Source: Patiria miniata
Lineage: Eukaryota; Echinodermata; Asteroidea; Valvatida; Asterinidae
Reading direction: 5' to 3'
Assembly (NCBI RefSeq): GCF_015706575.1
Contig: NW_024037052.1
Coordinates: forward strand, 806,001-870,000
Length of the DNA stretch: 64,000 bases
Shown here piece by piece: positions 50,628-64,000 of this stretch. Under the pieces are notes generated by a model. The model searched no databases, was not told where the DNA came from, and was given only the letters and a program-made list of their open reading frames with translations. A program made the translations under genes and the position numbers. Positions within the stretch are counted from its first letter, which is position 1. Each line of letters begins with the position of its first letter.

Positions 50628-51313
50628 CTGTGTACAGGCAGAAATGCAAAGAAAATTATTGTTAAAAAGATTACTTTTTGTTCCAAAATTTCATATTGCA
50701 ATTCTCAGGCAATTGGGCATGTTTCCAAGTGCATAAACAAAACCTGGAAATGTACATGTACATGCATTTTAATAGCATTCAGGTAAAATGCAACAACATT
50801 TTCCACATGAAATCCTCTGTATTACAAAAATACATGACCAATGCACAAACACAAAAACACGTATTTCAAGAAGCAATTAGGAAGAAACTACATTACTGCC
50901 ATAGAGCTACACTGAATTACTAGAGTGCTGACTCGATGTACAAAGTGATGGCTGATGGGCGCATCCATGTTTGTGCACAAACCTATGGAAAACTCAAACT
51001 TTTGTACGGCTATTTGTATCTGCGTTTGTATTCCATACAGGTGTGCTATCAAAGCCGATACACTCAAACTGAAATGCACAGTAAATTGAGTGTTTCATTT
51101 GCTCTGCGAAAATGTGTGCGCATATCTGCTGCAGCTGATTTTTGCCGTGACGTTTTTTAACCGTCATAATGCGCTTAACTTGCTTGCGTACATGTATGTA
51201 GCACTTGCACGTTGCATTTAGAGTACACTTTCAAAATGCAATCCATCTAATTTCATTATGTTCTACAAACACGAACGTGAATTCAAAATGGCTGTGAGCA
51301 AGATGGTATAAAG
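50628..51313. other. Unrecognised DNA left of the second array
   Basis: Around 50955-50992 GTTTGTGCACAAACCTATGG and neighbours repeat sequence also found at 40455-40480. Otherwise nothing was recognised. Confidence 0.5.
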
Positions 51314-53683
51314 TATCTCCATCCCAAGCTGGAGATATGATCCCAATTTCAGACCAAAGACCCAGGCAGGGGTAGCTTCCACCGCCGGTGACACAAGTTG
51401 CACCTCCCCCTTACCCCCCCCCCCACCCCTTCCCTCCCCGATAGACGTCACACGGAAAAAAGGTTACAGTTACTTAACAAAAACTTCGATGAAAACCGGC
51501 GTCTTCTCTCTTCGCAGCATTCAAAAGCTCCCTGTGGCAGAAAAAAAGAGCAAGTATACATTGTAAATTCAATATCCAAATTTTCTGACATCACGTCCTG
51601 TCATCAAACCTCCAATACATTTCCATTTTATCAACAAGTACTGTATGTCCAACTTGCCATCTCAAACTCCAAAGATATACCCAAGGTCTACCTCCACGTT
51701 AAAATCCAGCAAGCCCATTCAAATGCAAGGAAGCGCATCAAAACAGAGACGTTTTGCAAGGAGAAACATTACTCATTTACCTGTGGGAGATGAATGCTGC
51801 ACTTGGACGACCTTACTTCTGTGCCCTTCATCTTCAATCTGCACACACAGAAAAGAGAAAACTGGGAAGAAACAAAAAGTGTTAGTGAAATGTCAAAACT
51901 CTGCATCTTTGAACATTCAACGAAGACGAACGGAACTGAAACAAGGGGTGAACACAGTGGGCCCGGACAAATAGGGAGACGAAACAGACAGACATGAACA
52001 GAACGCAACAAAACAGCCGGCAACCCACCACACACACTTTCACAACGGTCGTCCTGGGGCTAAGATCTGCAAAGAGGACATATCTCCATCCCAAGCTGGA
52101 GATATGATCCCAATTTCAGACCAAAGACCCAGGCAGGGGTAGCTTCCACCGCCGGTGACACAAGTTTCACCTCCCCTTACCCCCCCCCTTCCCTCCCCGA
52201 TAGACGTCACACGGAAAAAAGGTTACAGTTACTTAACAAAAACTTCGATGAAAACCGGCGTCTTCTCTCTTCGCAGCATTCAAAAGCTCCCTGTGGCAGA
52301 AAAAAAGAGCAAGTATACATTGTAAATTCAATATCCCAATTTTCTGACATCACGTCCTGTCATCAAACCTCCAATACATTTCCATTTTATCAACAAGTAC
52401 TGTATGTCCAACTTGCCATCTCAAACTCCAAAGATATACCCCAAGGTCTACCTCCACGTTAAAATCCAGCAAGCCCATTCAAATGCAAGGAAGCGCATCA
52501 AAACAGAGACGTTTTGCAAGGAGAAACATTACTCATTTACCTGTGGGAGATGAATGCTGCACTTGGACGACCTTACTTCTGTGCCCTTCATCTTCAATCT
52601 GCACACACAGAAAAGAGAAAACTGGGAAGAAACAAAAAGTGTTAGTGAAATGTCAAAACTCTGCATCTTTGAACATTCAACGAAGACGAACGGAACTGAA
52701 ACAAGGGGTGAACACAGTGGGCCCGGACAATAGGGAGACGAAACAGACAGACATGAACAGAACGCAACAAAACAGCCGGCAACCCACCACACACACTTTC
52801 ACAACGGTCGTCCTGGGGCTAAGACCTGCAAAGAGGACATATCTCCATCCCAAGCTGGAGATATGATCCCAATTTCAGACCAAAGACCCAGGCAGGGGTA
52901 GCTTCCACCGCCGTGACACAAGTTTTCACCTCCCCCTTACCCCCCCCCCTTCCCTCCCCGATAGACGTCACACGGAAAAAAGGTTACAGTTACTTAAAAC
53001 AAAACTTCGATGAAAACCGGCGTCTTCTCTCTTCGCAGCATTCAAAAGCTCCCTGTGGCAGAAAAAAAGAGCAAGTATACATTGTAAATTCAATATCCAA
53101 ATTTTCTGACATCACGTCCTGTCATCAAACCTCCATACATTTCCATTTTATCAACAAGTACTGTATGTCCAACTTGCCATCTCAAACTCCAAAGATATAC
53201 CCAAGGTCTACCTCCACGTTAAAATCCAGCAAGCCCATTCAAATGCAAGGAAGCGCATCAAACAGAGACGTTTTGCAAGGAGAAACATTACTCATTTACC
53301 TGTGGGAGATGAATGCTGCACTTGGACGACCTTACTTCTGTGCCCTTCATCTTCAATCTGCACAACAGAAAAGAGAAAACTGGGAAGAAACAAAAAGTGT
53401 TAGTGAAATGTCAAACTCTGCATCTTTGAACATTCAACGAAGACGAACGGAACTGAAACAAGGGGTGAACACAGTGGGCCCGGACAAATAGGGAGACGAA
53501 ACAGACAGACATGAACAGAAACGCAACAAAACAGCCGGCACCCACCACACACACTTTCACAACGGTCGTCCTGGGGCTAAGACCTGCAAAGAGGACATAT
53601 CTCCATCCCAAGCTGGAGATATGATCCCAATTTCAGACCAAAGACCCAGGCAGGGTAGCTTCCACCGCCGGTGACACAAGTTT
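51314..53683 (-). repeat. Tandem array of ~760 bp unit, second locus, part 1
   Basis: About three copies in the same orientation as 4699-18098. The array begins exactly at the hairpin TATCTCCATCCC. The unit carries the same exon-like pair, hairpin and G/C tract. Sequence stops at the gap just before the CACCTCCCCC tract. Confidence 0.97.
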
Positions 53684-54183
53684 NNNNNNNNNNNNNNNNN
53701 NNNNNNNNNNNNNNNNNNNNNNNNNNNNNNNNNNNNNNNNNNNNNNNNNNNNNNNNNNNNNNNNNNNNNNNNNNNNNNNNNNNNNNNNNNNNNNNNNNNN
53801 NNNNNNNNNNNNNNNNNNNNNNNNNNNNNNNNNNNNNNNNNNNNNNNNNNNNNNNNNNNNNNNNNNNNNNNNNNNNNNNNNNNNNNNNNNNNNNNNNNNN
53901 NNNNNNNNNNNNNNNNNNNNNNNNNNNNNNNNNNNNNNNNNNNNNNNNNNNNNNNNNNNNNNNNNNNNNNNNNNNNNNNNNNNNNNNNNNNNNNNNNNNN
54001 NNNNNNNNNNNNNNNNNNNNNNNNNNNNNNNNNNNNNNNNNNNNNNNNNNNNNNNNNNNNNNNNNNNNNNNNNNNNNNNNNNNNNNNNNNNNNNNNNNNN
54101 NNNNNNNNNNNNNNNNNNNNNNNNNNNNNNNNNNNNNNNNNNNNNNNNNNNNNNNNNNNNNNNNNNNNNNNNNNNNNNNNNNN
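53684..54183. other. Assembly gap (500 N)
   Basis: Exactly 500 N. Flanking copies keep the same orientation. The missing phase of the unit is compatible with about one unit or more lost here; the true size is unknown. Confidence 0.98.
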
Positions 54184-57100
54184 AAACAGCCGGCAACCCA
54201 CCACACACACTTTCACAACGTCGTCCTGGGGCTAAGACCTGCAAAGAGGAATATCTCCATCCCAAGCTGGAGATATGATCCCAATTTCAGACCAAAGACC
54301 CAGGCAGGGGAGCTTCCAACCGCCGTGACACAAGTTTCACCTTCCCCCTTACCCCCCCCCCCCTTCCCTCCCCGATAGACGTCACACGGAAAAAAGGTTA
54401 CAGTTACTTAACAAAAAAACTTCGATGAAAACCGGCGTCTTCTCTCTTCGCGATTCAAAAAGCATCCCTGTGGCAGAAAAAAAAGCAAGTATTACAATTG
54501 TAAATTCAATATCCAAATTTTCTGACATCACGTCCTGTCATCAAACCTCCAATACATTTCCATTTTATCAACAAGTACTGTATGTCCAACTTGCCATCTC
54601 AAACTCCAAAGATATACCCCAAGGTCTACCCTCCACGTTAAAATCCAGCAAGCCCATTCAAATGCAAGGAAGCGCATCAAAACAGAGACGTTTTGCAAGG
54701 AGAAACATTACTCATTTACCTGTGGGAGATGAATGCTGCACTTGACGACCTTACTTCCTGTGCCCCTTCATCTTCAATCTGCACACACAGAAAAGAGAAA
54801 CTGGGAAGAAACAAAAAGTGTTAGTGAAATGTCAAAAACTCTGCATCTTTGAACATCAACGAAGACGAACGGAACTGAACAAGGGGTGAACACAGTGGGC
54901 CCGGACAAATAGGGAGACGAAACAGACAGACATGAACAGAACGCAACAAAACAGCCGCAACCCACCACAACACACTTTCACAACGGTCGTCCTGGGGCTA
55001 AGACCTGCAAAGAGGACATATCTCCATCCCAAGCTGGAGATATGATCCCAATTTCAGACCAAAGACCCAGGCAGGGGTAGCTTCCACCCCCGCCGGTGAC
55101 ACAAGTTTCACTCACCCCCCTTACCCCCCCCTTTCCTCCCCGATAGACGTCACACGGAAAAAAGGTTACAGTTACTTAACAAAAACTTCGATGAAAACCG
55201 GCGTCTTCTCTCTTCGCAGCATTCAAAAGCTCCCTGTGGCAGAAAAAAAGAGCAAGTATACATTGTAAATTCAATATCCAAATTTTCTGACATCACGTCC
55301 TGTCATCAAACCTCCAATACATTTCCATTTTATCAACAAGTACTGTATGTCCAACTTGCCATCTCAAACTCCAAGATATACCCCAAGGTCTACCTCCACG
55401 TTAAAATCCAGCAAGCCATTCAAATGCAAGGAAGCGCATCAAAACAGAGACGTTTTGCAAGGAGAAACATTACTCATTTACCTGTGGGAGATGAATGCTG
55501 CACTTGGACGACCTTACTTCTGTGCCCTTCATCTTCAATCTGCACACACAGAAAAGAGAAAACTGGGAAGAAACAAAAGTGTTAGTGAAATGTCAAAACT
55601 CTGCATCTTTGAACATTCAACGAAGACGAACGGAACTGAAACAAGGGGTGAACACAGTGGGCCCGGACAAATAGGGAGACGAAACAGACAGACATGAACA
55701 GAACGCAACAAAACAGCCGGCAACCCACCACACACACTTTCACAACAACGGTCGTCCTGGGGCTAAGACCTGCAAAGAGGACATATCTCCATCCCAAGCT
55801 GGAGATATGATCCCAATTTCAGACCAAAGACCCAGGCAGGGGTAGCTTCCACACGCCGGTGACACAAGTTTCACCTCCCCCTTACCCCCCCCCTTCCCTC
55901 CCCGATAGACGTCACACGGAAAAAAGGTTACAGTTACTTAACAAAAACTTCGATGAAAACCGGCGTCTTCTCTCTTCGCAGCATTCAAAAGCTCCCTGTG
56001 GCAGAAAAAAAGAGCAAGTATACATTGTAAATTCAATATCCAAATTTTCTGACATCACGTCCTGTCATCAAACCTCCAATACATTTCCATTTTATCAACA
56101 AGTACTGTATGTCCAACTTGCCATCTCAAACTCCAAAGATATACCCCAAGGTCTACCTCCACGTTAAAATCCAGCAAGCCCATTCAAATGCAAGGAAGCG
56201 CATCAAAACAGAGACGTTTTGCAAGGAGAAACATTACTCATTTACCTGTGGGAGATGAATGCTGCACTTGGACGACCTTACTTCTGTGCCCTTCATCTTC
56301 AATCTGCACACACAGAAAAGAGAAAACTGGGAAGAAACAAAAAGTGTTAGTGAAATGTCAAAACTCTGCATCTTTGAACATTCAACGAAGACGAACGGAA
56401 CTGAAACAACAAGGGGTGAACACAGTGGGCCCGGACAAATAGGGAGACGAAACAGACAGACATGAACAGAACGCAACAAACAAGCCGGCAACCCCCCACA
56501 CACACTTTCACAACGGTCGTCCTGGGGCTAAGACCTGCAAAGAGGAATATCTCCATCCCAAGCTGGAGATATGATCCCAATTTCAGACCAAAGACCCAGG
56601 CAGGGGTAGCTTCCACCGCCGGTGACACAAGTTTCACCTCCCCCTTACCCCCCCCCCTTCCCTCCCCGATAGACGTCACACGGAAAAAAGGTTACAGTTA
56701 CTTAACAAAAACTTCGATGAAAACCGGCGTCTTCTCTCTTCGCAGCATTCAAAAGCTCCCTGTGGCAGAAAAAAAGAGCAAGTATACATTGTAAATTCAA
56801 TATCCAAATTTTCTGACATCACGTCCTGTCATCAAACCTCCAATACATTTCCATTTTATCAACAAGTACTGTATGTCCAACTTGCCATCTCAAACTCCAA
56901 AGATATACCCAAGGTCTACCTCCACGTTAAAATCCAGCAAGCCCATTCAAATGCAAGGAAGCGCATCAAAACAGAGAGACGTTTTGCAAGGAGAAACATT
57001 ACTCATTTACCTGTGGGAGATGAATGCTGCACTTGGACGACCTTACTTCTGTGCCCTTCATCTTCAATCTGCACACAGAAAAGAGAAAACTGGAAGAAAC

Positions 57101-60100
57101 AAAAAGTGTTAGTGAAATGTCAAAACTCTGCATCTTTGAACATTCAACGAAGACGAACGGAACTGAAACAAGGGGTGAACACAGTGGGCCCGGACAAATA
57201 GGGAGACGAAACAGACAGACATGAACAGAACGCAACAAAACAGCCGGCAACCCACCACACACACTTTCACAACGGTCGTCCTGGGGCTAAGACCTGCAAA
57301 GAGGACATATCTCCATCCCAAGCTGGAGATATGATCCCAATTTCAGACCAAAGACCCAGGCAGGGGTAGCTTCCACCCGCCGGTGACACAAGTTTCACCT
57401 CCCCCTTACCCCCCCCCTTCTTCCCTCCCCGATAGACGTCACACACGGAAAAAAGGTTACAGTTACTTAACAAAAACTTCGATGAAAACGGGCGTCTTCT
57501 CTCTTCGCAGCATTCAAAAGCTCCCTGTGGCAGAAAAAAAGAGCAAGTATACATTGTAAATTCAATATCCAAATTTTCTGACATCACGTCCTGTCATCAA
57601 ACCTCCAATACATTTCCATTTTATCAACAAGTACTGTATGTCCAACTTGCCATCTCAAACTCCAAAGATATACCCCAAGGTCTACCTCCACGTTAAATCC
57701 AGCAAGCCCATTCAAATGCAAGGAAGCGCATCAAAACAGAGACGTTTTGCAAGGAGAAACATTACTCATTTACCTGTGGGAGATGAATGCTGCACTTGGA
57801 CGACCTTACTTCTGTGCCCTTCATCTTCAATCTGCACACACAGAAAAGAGAAAACTGGGAAGAAACAAAAAGTGTTAGTGAAATGTCAAAACTCTGCATC
57901 TTTGAACATTCAACGAAGACGAACGGAACTGAAACAAGGGGTGAACACAGTGGGCCCGGACAAATAGGGAGACGAAACAGACAGACATGAACAGAACGCA
58001 ACAAAACAGCCGGCAACCCACCACACACACTTTCACAACGGTCGTCCTGGGGCTAAGACCTGCAAAGAGGACATATCTCCATCCAAGCTGGAGATATGAT
58101 CCCAATTCAGACCAAAGACCCAGGCAGGGGTAGCTTCCACGCGGTGACACAAGTTTCACCTCCCCCTTACCCCCCCCCCTCCCTCCCCGATAGACGTCAC
58201 ACGGAAAAAAGGTTACAGTTACTTAACAAAAACTTCGATGAAAACCGGCGTCTTCTCTCTTCGCAGCATTCAAAAGCTCCCTGTGGCAGAAAAAAAGAGC
58301 AAGTATACATTGTAAATTCAATATCCAAATTTTCTGACATCACGTCCTGTCATCAAACCTCCAATACATTTCCATTTTATCAAAAGTACTGTATGTCCAA
58401 CTTGCCATCTCAAACTCCAAAGATATACCCCAAGGTCTACCTCCACGTTAAAATCCAGCAAGCCCATTCAAATGCAAGGAAGCGCATCAAAACAGAGACG
58501 TTTTGCAAGGAGAAACATTACTCATTTACCTGTGGGAGATGAATGCTGCACTTGGACGACCTTACTTCTGTGCCCTTCATCTTCAATCTGCACACACAGA
58601 AAAGAGAAAACTGGGAAGAAACAAAAAGTGTTAGTGAAATGTCAAAACTCTGCATCTTTGAACATTCAACGAAGACGAACGGAACTGAAACAAGGGGTGA
58701 ACACAGTGGGCCCGGACAAATAGGGAGACGAAACAGACAGACATGAACAGAACGCAACAAAACAGCCGGCAACCCACCACACACACTTTCACAACGGTCG
58801 TCCTGGGCTAAGACCTGCAAAGAGGACATATCTCCATCCCAAGCTGGAGATATGATCCCAATTTCAGACCAAAGACCCAGGCAGGGTAGCTTCCACCGCC
58901 GGTGACACAAGTTTCACCTCCCCCTTACCCCCCCCTTCCCTCCCCGATAGACGTCACACGGAAAAAAGGTTACAGTTACTTAACAAAAACTTCGATGAAA
59001 ACCGCGTCTTCTCTCTTCGCAGCATTCAAAAGCTCCCTGTGGCAGAAAAAAAGAGCAAGTATACATTGTAAATTCAATATCCAAATTTTCTGACATCACG
59101 TCCTGTCATCAAACCTCCAATACATTTCCATTTTATCAACAAGTACTGTATGTCCAACTTGCCATCTCAAACTCCAAAGATATACCCCAAGGGGTACCTC
59201 CACGTTAAAATCCAGCAAGCCCATTCAAATGCAAGGAAGCGCATCAAAACAGAGACGTTTTGCAAGGAGAAACATTACTCATTTACCTGTGGGAGATGAA
59301 TGCTGCACTTGGACGACCTTACTTCTGTGCCCTTCATCTTCAATCTGCACACACAGAAAAGAGAAAACTGGGAAGAAACAAAAAGTGTTAGTGAAATGTC
59401 AAAACTCTGCATCTTTGAACATTCAACGAAGACGAACGGAACTGGAACAAGGGGTGAACACAGTGGGCCCGGACAAATAGGGAGACGAAACAGACAGACA
59501 TGAACAGAACGCAACAAAACAGCCGGCAACCCACCACACACACTTTCACAACGGTCGTCTGGGGCTAAGACCTGCAAAGAGGACATATCTCCATCCCAAG
59601 CTGGAGATATGATCCCAATTTCAGACCAAAGACCCAGGCAGGGGTAGCTTCCACCGCCGGTGACACAAGTTTCACCTCCCCCTTACCCCCCCCCCTTCCC
59701 TCCCCGATAGATGTCACACGGAAAAAAGGTTACAGTTACTTAACAAAAACTTCGATGAAAACCGGCGTCTTCTCTCTTCGCAGCATTCAAAAGCTCCCTG
59801 TGGCAGAAAAAAAGAGCAAGTATACATTGTAAATTCAATATCCAAATTTTCTGACATCACGTCCTGTCATCAAACCTCCAATACATTTCCATTTTATCAA
59901 CAAGTACTGTATGTCCAACTTGCCATCTCAAACTCCAAAGATATACCCCAAGGTCTACCTCCACGTTAAAATCCAGCAAGCCCATTCAAATGCAAGGAAG
60001 CGCATCAAAACAGAGACGTTTTGCAAGGAGAAACATTACTCATTTACCTGTGGGAGATGAATGCTGCACTTGGACGACCTTACTTCTGTGCCCTTCATCT

Positions 60101-60223
60101 TCAATCTGCACACACAGAAAAATGAAAACAGGGAAGAAACAAAAAGTGTTAGTGAAATGTCAAAACTCTGCATCTTTGAACATTCAACGAAGACGAACGG
60201 AACTGAAACAAGGGGTGAACACA
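54184..60223 (-). repeat. Tandem array of ~760 bp unit, second locus, part 2
   Basis: About eight copies. Those near the gap (54.2-55.2 kb) carry extra indels and those from 55.9 kb on are clean. All copies here have CCAAATTTT at the diagnostic site, whereas many copies at 7-16.5 kb have CCCAATTTT. The last diverged unit and the sharp end after GGTGAACACA are the same as at 18098. Confidence 0.97.
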
Positions 60224-61260
60224 ATTTTCAGGCCAATTTTGCACACTTTTTAGCTGACACAATTCTCCAAATATTTCATGAGGCAGTGGCAAGATCACCA
60301 GCCAAGTTTGAAGTCTAAATATTTTTTTAAAATTCCTCAACATTTTGCACCTGCAAGTAAAGCCAATTCACTTTAATTGAAGCCTTAGACTATAGACTGG
60401 TACATGTCCAAGGTTTTCCAAAGATTGGCCTTTCAGAAGTCTGGTGGCATGACTATAGATAATTCTTTTGGCACAGTTGATTAATGCAGTTTTAAATGGG
60501 TGTCCCAAAGTTGTGAACTAGCATATTGCATGCCTTTCAAACCTAGACCTGTTCGGAACATTTTTGAACAATTGGGTTTGCTAATACTTTTGGTCATGGA
60601 GGTAAAAGGCCACCTGTTCTTGAATGTTTGTGCCCAAAACTAGCCCCACAAATAGGCGCACATTGTGCAGACCATTAAGCTTCCATAGACCTCATGCAGT
60701 GATAGCCTAATTACGCGCACTTCTCAAAATCATTACAAATACTGATGAGAACCGTCTCCAAGATGTTTGAGACACACATCAAATTAAAGCTTGTTTTATC
60801 ATCTTTCATTTTCCTTGCAAATTTTTTTTTGGGGTGGGGGGGGGGGGGGGGGTATCCAATGTATCCAATTTCGAGAAAATTCCATCCAAAGATGATCAGC
60901 CCTAAAAGCAGGCCTGAAGCCCATCGCCATTTTGAAAATGGACGCCTACGCTCCATTGCAAAACAGTGCCATTTTAGGGCCTAATTTCATCCACATTCCA
61001 CATTTATACGAGCTCACAGTTCTCTGCGTGGCTTTTATCGTTCTTTTTTACAAATCCTTAAGTTCACGGCCCTAAAAATGCTCTAATACCGGAGAATTTG
61101 AGGGCATGCAAATCGTGATTTGGCCGGCGTATGCAATTTTGGGCCTATTTACTGATCTGCACCAATGGTTCAATAAACTTCCTCACAATACGGAAGTCCA
61201 GTAATTTTGAGCCACTTTTTTATGGGGATGTCCCAAACATGAAGGCCTAAACAGAATTTC

Positions 61261-61696
61261 GGTAATACTTATCTTGAAGGACACGCGAATTTTTAAGAGT
61301 TCTATTCAAAACTGACTTTTGCAGATGACTGTCCAGCACCAAAGTGACTTTTGCAGGCTGAAGCAGTCTTTTTTCTTCAGATAAATTCATGTTAGTTGTA
61401 ATTTTGAAAGCACGTTCAAAGAAAATGTGACTTTCCTACCGTTTTTCGCAGTTCGCCATCTTGTTTTTTAAAAATATATTTCCTGTTTGTCATCGTCGTC
61501 TTTAACCTCTCATAAATCAAAGCCCTGCCCCCCGTTCTTCAAAATTAAACCTGCTGATATTCAAGAAGGTATCATTGCCAACTGTTCGTTTGTGTCAAGA
61601 AATATCAGAATGTCACTTTTGAGTGTCATTTATTCAGTTGTTTTGGCGAGTCTTTTAACCTTATGTAGCAACGGGGTCCTAAAGGTAAGGATTACC
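61261..61696. mobile_element. Non-autonomous TIR element, duplicate of 19135-19571
   Basis: Same termini and same AGAATTTC duplication on both sides. Because the flanks are also identical, it was duplicated with the block and is not an independent insertion. Confidence 0.85.
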
Positions 61697-62097
61697 AGAA
61701 TTTCTGCTCACAGCTGCATGGATTCTCCTCCAGTGCAGTTCAAAAGTATTTTTTTTTATATATTAAATTGATGTTACATGTATTTGGTTTACAATGTCCA
61801 AATCAGAAAGACAGGATCCAGACGCCACTTCTGAATTGTGTAAAATGTCTATGGAGCTAGAGTCAAGTGCATTTTCAAAGTATTTTTCAACAAAATAAAC
61901 TGGAAATGTTTTTCAGCCCCAGATTCATGCCTTTTAAACATTTTTGCAATGACATGTATTTTAACTGCGTTTAGGAAATTCTGAGTGATGCTCGTTGAAA
62001 AACTTGTTAAATTTAATAATAAACATGTGTAGAGCAAAGATTTCATACTCAGATCCAAGATGGCGTTTCCCGCGTTTGGAGTTCGTGTCCCAAACCA

Positions 62098-62255
62098 ACC
62101 CCCCCCCCCCCGAAAAAATATTAACACACACACACACACAACCACCACCAACCCCACCCACACACCAAACACACACACAACAAAACAAACACACACAACA
62201 CATACACATACAACAACATAATCAAGCACTCACACAGCAAATACTCACTCTACAT
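62098..62255. repeat. C run and CA-rich tract that differs between the two block copies
   Basis: ACACACAACCACCACCAACC-type sequence replaces a different CA-rich sequence at 19973-20105, while the DNA on each side is unchanged. Confidence 0.85.
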
Positions 62256-62719
62256 GAACACTGATTCTGTTACGAAAAAAATACTTAAAACCTCCGTATA
62301 TATCCTACACAGACAGGGGCTGCATATTTCAACGAAAAAAACAACAGCACCCGATTCTTCCGCGCACGCGTCTACGGGGAGGAAATAGTCGATCGTTGCT
62401 TATTCATAGAATCACCTGTGTGTAGTCACCCGTTTACACCACAGGCCTATTTTCTGCTGCCCGAACAAAACGCACTTAATTTGATTCATAAAAGAAAAAC
62501 CAAGACGCGGCTGGCAGCATTTAATGGAATGTGACTTTACATCTGCGAATTTAGATCTCGATAACTCGGACAAAGTGTAGACTATAATAAGTTATGCATG
62601 GGCGAATTACAGAAGGGCATTCTGATGCATAACGAGGGCCATGACGCAGTTGGATCCATGGAAGATTTCTATAATGCTCATTAATTCCTGGTATCGGGAG
62701 AAGTAAAATGATCATATTA

Positions 62720-63087
62720 GGCCAAAAAAAAAAAATCGGTCTCTGGTCAGACCAAAGTTCCTGAATTGACGCGGCCACGCGGATTTTTTTTTTTTTTTTT
62801 TTTTCTTCTTCAAGCTCGGATTGTACAGACAAGGTAGGTACTATTTTGCTTTTTTGGTGTCCTCAAGTACATTGGTGTCCTCCATAATTTGCCTTGGTGC
62901 TTTCGATCATTTGCCTTGGTGCAATTTCCCATTCCTTGGTGCTCTTTGGTAAAAAAAAATGAGGAGGTGCGGAAATAGAGGGCGCTGTTGGAGCTACCGC
63001 GGAACATTTTGGAAAAAAAAGATCGACGCGCATGATTAAAATCGACGCGCGCGCTGACCAGAGACCGACTTATTTTTTTTTTTGGCC
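62720..63087. mobile_element. Harbinger-like MITE, duplicate of 20576-20945
   Basis: Identical GGCC-type ends and TTA on both sides. It was carried along in the block duplication. Confidence 0.75.
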
Positions 63088-64000
63088 TTATCACCGGTTC
63101 AACATTCGGTGTTAAGGATACTGAGCAAAGGCGAAACAGAAAATAATTGGAGCAATACTCTACCCTACAGCCGCGCAAAGCTTTGGTCAATTTATTATTA
63201 CCAGGATCAGGAGAGGGGTTCATCGGGTCCAGTGCGCACCCCCCCCCCCCCCAACACATACACACCCAATGTCTGCTGGGCACCCATACGTGTTTGGATT
63301 TTGGGAGCTTTCTTTTATCTTTTACTTTCACCGAATGCCCAAAATGCACAGAATATAATCCAGGTTTTGGGAGGGGCGAGGGACAAACCAATATTTCTAA
63401 CAACTTTGGCCTGTTTTTTTTTGTTTTTATAGTTCAGGGTTAACATGATAAAATGTGGTTGAGATTATTTCTTCAAAAATAGCAACTGTGTGTTACTGGC
63501 GCTTTCGTTTCCTTAATTAGGCCTAAGTAAGAAAAAAAAGGAGAAACAACGGAATAGATAAAATGTCAACAGGAGACAAAACACCGTTACATATACAAAA
63601 TGACGTTTCTCCCGCCACAGAATAAAATATAGGCCTAACATGTTTCAAATAGGTGAGGCAAAAATATCAACAATGTCACCAACCATAGGCCCCCAGTCAG
63701 TATAACACACTTTTTAAAACTTCACAGTTGGCATAGTACGGCGCAAGCGAATTCAGTGAGGCAAGAAATATCTTTTTGTAGCGTCGTTGCATGGGGTTAC
63801 TAGCCTCAGTCAGCAAACAACCAAATCAACTACAAGCTAGAGCTCATCACGCTGGCGTCGCTAGAGGCGGGACCTTAGGGTGTCACCCCCTCCCCTGCCG
63901 CCGCCGCCGCGTGGTGAAATCGTCGTCCCGCTGTCCGCGTGCAAGCGGCAAAGTCGTCGGCAAAATATGCCGCGACTAAGAACGCCACCTATTGTTCAAT

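Larger units (their letters stand above)
59229..64000. repeat. Large duplicated block, copy 2
   Basis: Repeats 17102-21857 with the same private variants. It is cut by the window end, so its full length is unknown. The flank contains second copies of the TIR element (61261-61696) and the Harbinger-like MITE (62720-63087). The CpG-rich patch near 63785-63980 corresponds to 21640-21840. No gene is seen. Confidence 0.95.

Noticed and set aside
50390..50701. 103-residue minus-strand ORF in the alternative frame
   Set aside because: It runs through the acceptor site and is rich in R/W/H without recognisable pattern. The frame ending STLV looks more protein-like, though neither is proven.
51314..60223. 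Helitron tandem array
   Set aside because: There is a hairpin at one end, but no CTRR end follows it and no TC start is seen at the other end.

Overview
The window is nuclear DNA from an animal, most likely a marine invertebrate deuterostome. An echinoderm such as a sea star is my best guess. The evidence is spliced exons with GT/AG borders, AT-rich introns, many TACATGTA-type stretches, TIR/MITE elements, tRNA-like SINEs and poly-G/poly-C runs. No bacterial gene, CRISPR array or rRNA gene is visible. I name the phylum only as an inference.

Layout. (1) 1-18098 is a tandem array of a ~760 bp unit. Copies read in one direction at 1-4198, then comes a 500-N gap, then copies in the opposite direction at 4699-18098. 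(2) 18099-24.5 kb is gene-free DNA with several TIR elements. (3) 24.6-43.8 kb carries one confidently recognised gene, a CCDC77 orthologue on the + strand. Six exons are clear, a seventh is doubtful, and a possible first coding exon lies at 24796. The introns are full of nested non-autonomous transposons, several with readable target-site duplications, and SINEs. (4) 43.8-50.4 kb has no gene I can see; its right part may be the long 3' UTR of a minus-strand gene whose candidate last exon is 50445-50627. (5) 51314-60223 is the same ~760 bp array again, in the minus direction and interrupted by a second 500-N gap. (6) 60224-64000 repeats 18099-21857 almost base for base at an offset of ~42.13 kb.

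The most notable structure is the ~760 bp array, about 34 visible copies. Each unit carries two micro-exon-like segments with strong splice signals, a hairpin and a G-quadruplex-type tract. In the minus-oriented arrays these exon-like segments point the same way as the lone terminal exon at 50.5 kb. The array may therefore lie in, or belong to, an unrecognised gene. That link is inference.

The 42-kb repetition of array plus flank is either a real tandem segmental duplication covering CCDC77 or two haplotypes kept in one scaffold. The sequence alone does not decide. Indel noise is concentrated around both gaps, so reading frames inside the array should not be trusted.
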